NCBI RefSeq assembly: GCF_000336715.1
Contig: NZ_AOMF01000174.1
Location: 20,723-84,722 of the forward strand
Reading direction: 5' to 3'
Source of the DNA: Halococcus thailandensis JCM 13552
Lineage (GTDB): Archaea > Halobacteriota > Halobacteria > Halobacteriales > Halococcaceae
DNA: 64,000 bases
This document shows positions 61,161 to 64,000 of the stretch, piece after piece. Made by a program: the position numbers and the translations under genes. The notes below the pieces were generated by a model, which had not been told where the DNA came from, searched no databases, and was given only the letters and a program-made list of their open reading frames with translations. The stretch's first letter is position 1. Each line of letters opens with the position of its first letter.

Positions 61161-62099
61161 CTAGGCGAACTCGATGTCTTCGGTGAACCGATCGACGAGC
61201 ACGACGAGCGCGCCGCCGGCGATCGCGACCGCGAGGACGCTGCCGATCGCCATCGGCGTCGTATCCGGGGTGTTGTTCAGCACCTTGATCGCGGGCAGCC
61301 TGAGTGCGCCGACCATCAGACTCACGAGGAAGGTGAGGGTGGCCTCACGGTAGTTCGCGAGCGCCCATCGAATGGCGTAGGCGATCGAGAACAGGCCGAT
61401 CAGGGCTCCGACGCCGAACGCGACGACGACGATGCCCGGTTCGACGAGCGCCGCGAGGCTTCCGCCGGTGGCCAGCGCGGCGAGCGCGTTCGTGAACTCG
61501 GTGAGTGTCTCGGTCAGGTAGGTGTACTGGCCGAGCAACAGCAGGAAGAACGCGCCGGAGACGCCGGGCAGGATCATCCCTGCGATAGCGATCGCGCCCG
61601 CGACGAAGACGAACAGCGGCGAATTCGGCACGGCGCTGCTCACTTCGCCGGAGACGAGAAAGGCGAACATGAACCCGACGACCGCGACCACGATCCGCCG
61701 AGTGGTATCGAGCGACACCTGGTCGGCGAGGACGATCGCGCTTGCCGCGATCAGCCCGAAGAAGAACGCGAACAGCGGGCCGGGATAGGCTCGCTGGGCG
61801 ATGTGGACGAGCCGCGCGACGGTCACGATGGCCGTGACGATCCCCAGCCCGAGCGCGAGCAGGAAGGGGATGTCCATCGCGACGAGCGCCGTCCGGAACT
61901 CGGCGCGGCCGCGTCGACGGTGAAGTCGCGGGAGATAGCGCAGCGCGCGCGGATCGAGGCTCGTGATAGCCTGGATGAGCCGCTCGTAGATACCGGTGAT
62001 GAGCGCGATCGTCCCGCCGGAGACCCCCGGCACCGCGTCGGCAGCGCCCATGAAGATCCCCTTCAGATAAACCGTGAGCAGCTCGCGGCCGCCGTTCAT
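61161..62099 (-). CDS. DUF368 (PopT-like) polyprenyl-phosphate translocase candidate
   Basis: A 312-aa membrane protein with about eight helices and the two family signatures MGAADAVPGVSGGTIALITG (about residue 17) and GMILPGVSGAFFLLLLGQY (about residue 160). Bacterial DUF368/PopT proteins were recently shown to return undecaprenyl phosphate across the membrane. Here the gene begins inside the end of aglB (4-base ATGA overlap). By inference it recycles dolichol phosphate released by AglB. Starting at 62099 gives the family start. Confidence 0.82.
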   Translation of the reverse strand: MNGGRELLTVYLKGIFMGAADAVPGVSGGTIALITGIYERLIQAITSLDPRALRYLPRLHRRRGRAEFRTALVAMDIPFLLALGLGIVTAIVTVARLVHIAQRAYPGPLFAFFFGLIAASAIVLADQVSLDTTRRIVVAVVGFMFAFLVSGEVSSAVPNSPLFVFVAGAIAIAGMILPGVSGAFFLLLLGQYTYLTETLTEFTNALAALATGGSLAALVEPGIVVVAFGVGALIGLFSIAYAIRWALANYREATLTFLVSLMVGALRLPAIKVLNNTPDTTPMAIGSVLAVAIAGGALVVLVDRFTEDIEFA

Positions 62100-64000
62100 C
62101 CGTCTACCCCCACTCGTGCCTGAGCCGACACACCGGCCTTGGGAGCCGCCAGCGCGCTCGCCGAGCCGTTCCCGGTCGTCGAGGTGTTCGTCGTCCTCGA
62201 CGAGGCGTTCGTCGATGCCGAAGTGTTGCCGGCTGTTGCGTTGCCGCCCGAGGCGTTTCCGGTCGTCGTGTTGCCGGAATCGTTCGTGCTCGCCGGTGCC
62301 GAGACCGACGTCTCGCTGAGGTCGACCGAGACGGTCTCGTTCGTGCGGCCGATGACCGCACCCTCGGGCACGTCGGCGGTCGCCGTCCACCGGCTGGCGT
62401 TCCCGTCCGTGCCCGTCACGGGTGTCCGGAAGCTGTACGGGCCGGTCGCCTGCACCGAGACGTTCGTCGCGCCCTTCTCGGTGCCCCACTGCTCGTAGCC
62501 GGTCGTCGAGTACGGCAGCGTCATGGTGAACTCGCCTTGTGCGTTCGTCGTGGCCTGCTGTGTGTAGTTGAACGTCGTGTCATTCGTGGTCGGCATTCGC
62601 ATCTCGACGGTCGCTTCGACCGTGCTGTTCGGCGGTCCCTCTCCCTCGACGGTCGCCCCGTCGACGCGCTCGAACGTCTTGACCCAGTTCGTCGGGGTCT
62701 CGAACAGTTCGGTGGCGTTCAGGCCGGTCGTCTGGAGGCGCTGGAGCGCGCTCCGGTAGAGCGGTCCGGGACCGCCCGCGCTGCCGATGGCGTTCTCCTG
62801 GCTCGCGTGGACCAATCGGTACTGTTCGAGCGCCGGCACACGCTCCTGGGGATAGCTGCCGACGCCGCCGATCTGGGCGGTGCCGTCCTCCTGGACGAAC
62901 TGGCGTGCGGCGGACATGTTGTCGAAGCGCTTGACCGCGCTCTCGTTGCCAGATGGTGTGAACGCGCTCCGGAGACTCCCGTTCGACAGCCGCTGTGGGC
63001 TCTCGTAGTCGAGCACGACGGGTTTCTGCTCGACCGCGCTGCCGTGGTAGGTGTACAGCCGCGTGCGCATCGTCTCGTAGTGGCGCTGCTCGTAGGCCAG
63101 GAACGCCGTCGTGGGCTGTTGCTGACCGCTCGACTGGCTGGCGATCGGCGTCAGATCGTCGTAGATCGACAGCGGGCCGTCGTTGTACCACGTGAACGGC
63201 ACGCTGTACAGCGCCCCGCCGGCCGGATCGGCCTGCTTCCAGTCGACCATCACGTAGCGCACGCCCTGGCCGTCCTTGGTGCGTGCGATCTCGCTTGCCC
63301 GCGACGCATTGGGAGCGAGCAGGAAGTTCGCCGCCTGTCCGGCGTTCTGCTGGAACGGGTTGGCCGTCGGGATCCGCTCGCCGAGCGTCGTGATCCAGTG
63401 GCCGTAGTCCCACCACGAGAGCACGCCGTAGGCTCCGTCGGGATAGTCGAAGTCGTCCGTTCGCTCGTACTCGCCGTAGTAGTCCATCGACTCGTTGCCG
63501 CCGCCGTAGGTCCCCTCGGCGGGTGTGTTGTTCGCCATCCAGTTGAGGCTGCTATCCCAGCCGGTGATGCCCTGACCGACGCCGGATTGCTGGTCGGCGT
63601 AGTCCCCCGCGGCCGTCGCACTCGCGCTACCGCCGATGGCGAGCGGTGCGGTGATGAGGAGAACGACCGCGAGCACCGAGAGCACCTGATACGCCTGTAG
63701 ATTGCGGAGACTGGAGCGCGCCTTGGTCGAACCCACGTACTGCAGCACCTGTCCGACGAAGTACGCATTGAGAACGGCGACGGGAACGATGAGATAGTAG
63801 TTGAACCGCTGCTGGGTCAGCGTCGCGGCGGTCATGAGCACGGCCCAGATGAGGACGAACAGGATGCCGGCACGCTCGCGGCTGCGTCCGAGGGCGAGCC
63901 GAAGGACCATCACCGCTGCGCCGGCGATCGCCGTCACCAGCGCCAGCCGATAGGAGCCGAGGAGGAACTGTCCGGGGTTGCGCGGCGGGATCGCCTCGGC
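62096..64000 (-). CDS. aglB: Dolichyl-phosphooligosaccharide-protein glycotransferase AglB (5' end beyond window)
   Basis: The C-terminal 634 codons of the archaeal oligosaccharyltransferase; the frame stays open to the window edge, so the N-terminal helices are missing. Several membrane helices (first about 170 residues in view) precede the catalytic soluble domain with WWDYGHW, the STT3-family hallmark. The C-terminus is an Asn/Thr/Ser-rich tail with many N-x-S/T sites, which may itself be glycosylated. AglB transfers the lipid-linked glycan to sequons outside the cell. It is translationally coupled with DUF368. Confidence 0.95.
   Translation of the reverse strand, partial: AEAIPPRNPGQFLLGSYRLALVTAIAGAAVMVLRLALGRSRERAGILFVLIWAVLMTAATLTQQRFNYYLIVPVAVLNAYFVGQVLQYVGSTKARSSLRNLQAYQVLSVLAVVLLITAPLAIGGSASATAAGDYADQQSGVGQGITGWDSSLNWMANNTPAEGTYGGGNESMDYYGEYERTDDFDYPDGAYGVLSWWDYGHWITTLGERIPTANPFQQNAGQAANFLLAPNASRASEIARTKDGQGVRYVMVDWKQADPAGGALYSVPFTWYNDGPLSIYDDLTPIASQSSGQQQPTTAFLAYEQRHYETMRTRLYTYHGSAVEQKPVVLDYESPQRLSNGSLRSAFTPSGNESAVKRFDNMSAARQFVQEDGTAQIGGVGSYPQERVPALEQYRLVHASQENAIGSAGGPGPLYRSALQRLQTTGLNATELFETPTNWVKTFERVDGATVEGEGPPNSTVEATVEMRMPTTNDTTFNYTQQATTNAQGEFTMTLPYSTTGYEQWGTEKGATNVSVQATGPYSFRTPVTGTDGNASRWTATADVPEGAVIGRTNETVSVDLSETSVSAPASTNDSGNTTTGNASGGNATAGNTSASTNASSRTTNTSTTGNGSASALAAPKAGVSAQARVGVDG

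Overview
The window is high-GC chromosomal DNA from a haloarchaeon (class Halobacteria). The encoded proteins are strongly acidic. Most genes have a TATA box about 26-30 bases before the start codon, which implies leaderless mRNAs. Recognisable families include AglB, AglJ, GfcR, TrmB-type regulators, PGF-CTERM surface proteins, a D-xylose dehydrogenase of the Gfo6 type and a Tat-exported lipoprotein. The genus cannot be fixed from this sequence. The first 20 bases are a sequencing-library transposon end, so the window starts at a raw contig edge.

Layout. 0-5 kb holds a tRNA-Glu and housekeeping or unknown genes (membrane-anchored winged-helix protein, thyX, LEA14-like protein, small proteins, SRPBCC protein, nitrilase-family hydrolase). 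5.3-32.3 kb is a cell-surface glycan locus: a FemAB/GNAT-like transferase, two DUF354 proteins, two tandem PGF-CTERM surface proteins, wecB-wecC, three proteins with an alpha/alpha-toroid-like domain (one fused to a methyltransferase), a broken glycosyltransferase, a beta-propeller, a formyltransferase, two alkaline-phosphatase-superfamily enzymes, a 13-helix membrane protein and five intact or degenerate glycosyltransferases. 32.3-43.9 kb is sugar catabolism: Gfo6-type dehydrogenase, D-galactonate dehydratase, a complete sugar ABC importer, a gluconate/pentonate dehydratase, a HAD phosphatase, KDG aldolase and KDG kinase. 43.9-50.2 kb is a second glycan cluster (GT2, three more alkaline-phosphatase-superfamily genes, a flippase), with a clear compositional break inside it. 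50.2-52.7 kb holds a TrmB-type regulator with a palindromic operator, a tiny Cys protein and aglJ. 52.8-59.3 kb is a set of sugar-modifying genes (isomerase, two Gfo/Idh/MocA oxidoreductases, a PfkB kinase) interrupted at 53.8-55.1 kb by an AT-rich island carrying one orphan gene under twin palindromes. 59.5-64 kb holds gfcR, a DUF368 transporter and aglB, which runs off the end.

How it fits together. AglJ charges dolichol phosphate, the glycosyltransferases and WecB/WecC provide sugars (probably including ManNAc-uronate), a Wzx-like flippase exports lipid-linked glycan, AglB transfers it to protein, and the DUF368 protein overlapping aglB is a good candidate for returning the freed dolichol phosphate. 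The catabolic block is a semi-phosphorylative Entner-Doudoroff route plus importer, and two sugar-responsive regulators (GfcR and a TrmB-type protein) lie in the same 20 kb. The most unusual elements are the toroid/DUF354/wecBC coupled operon, the five Thr/Ser-type phosphatase-superfamily enzymes that are not true sulfatases, and the AT-rich island with its self-regulated orphan gene.
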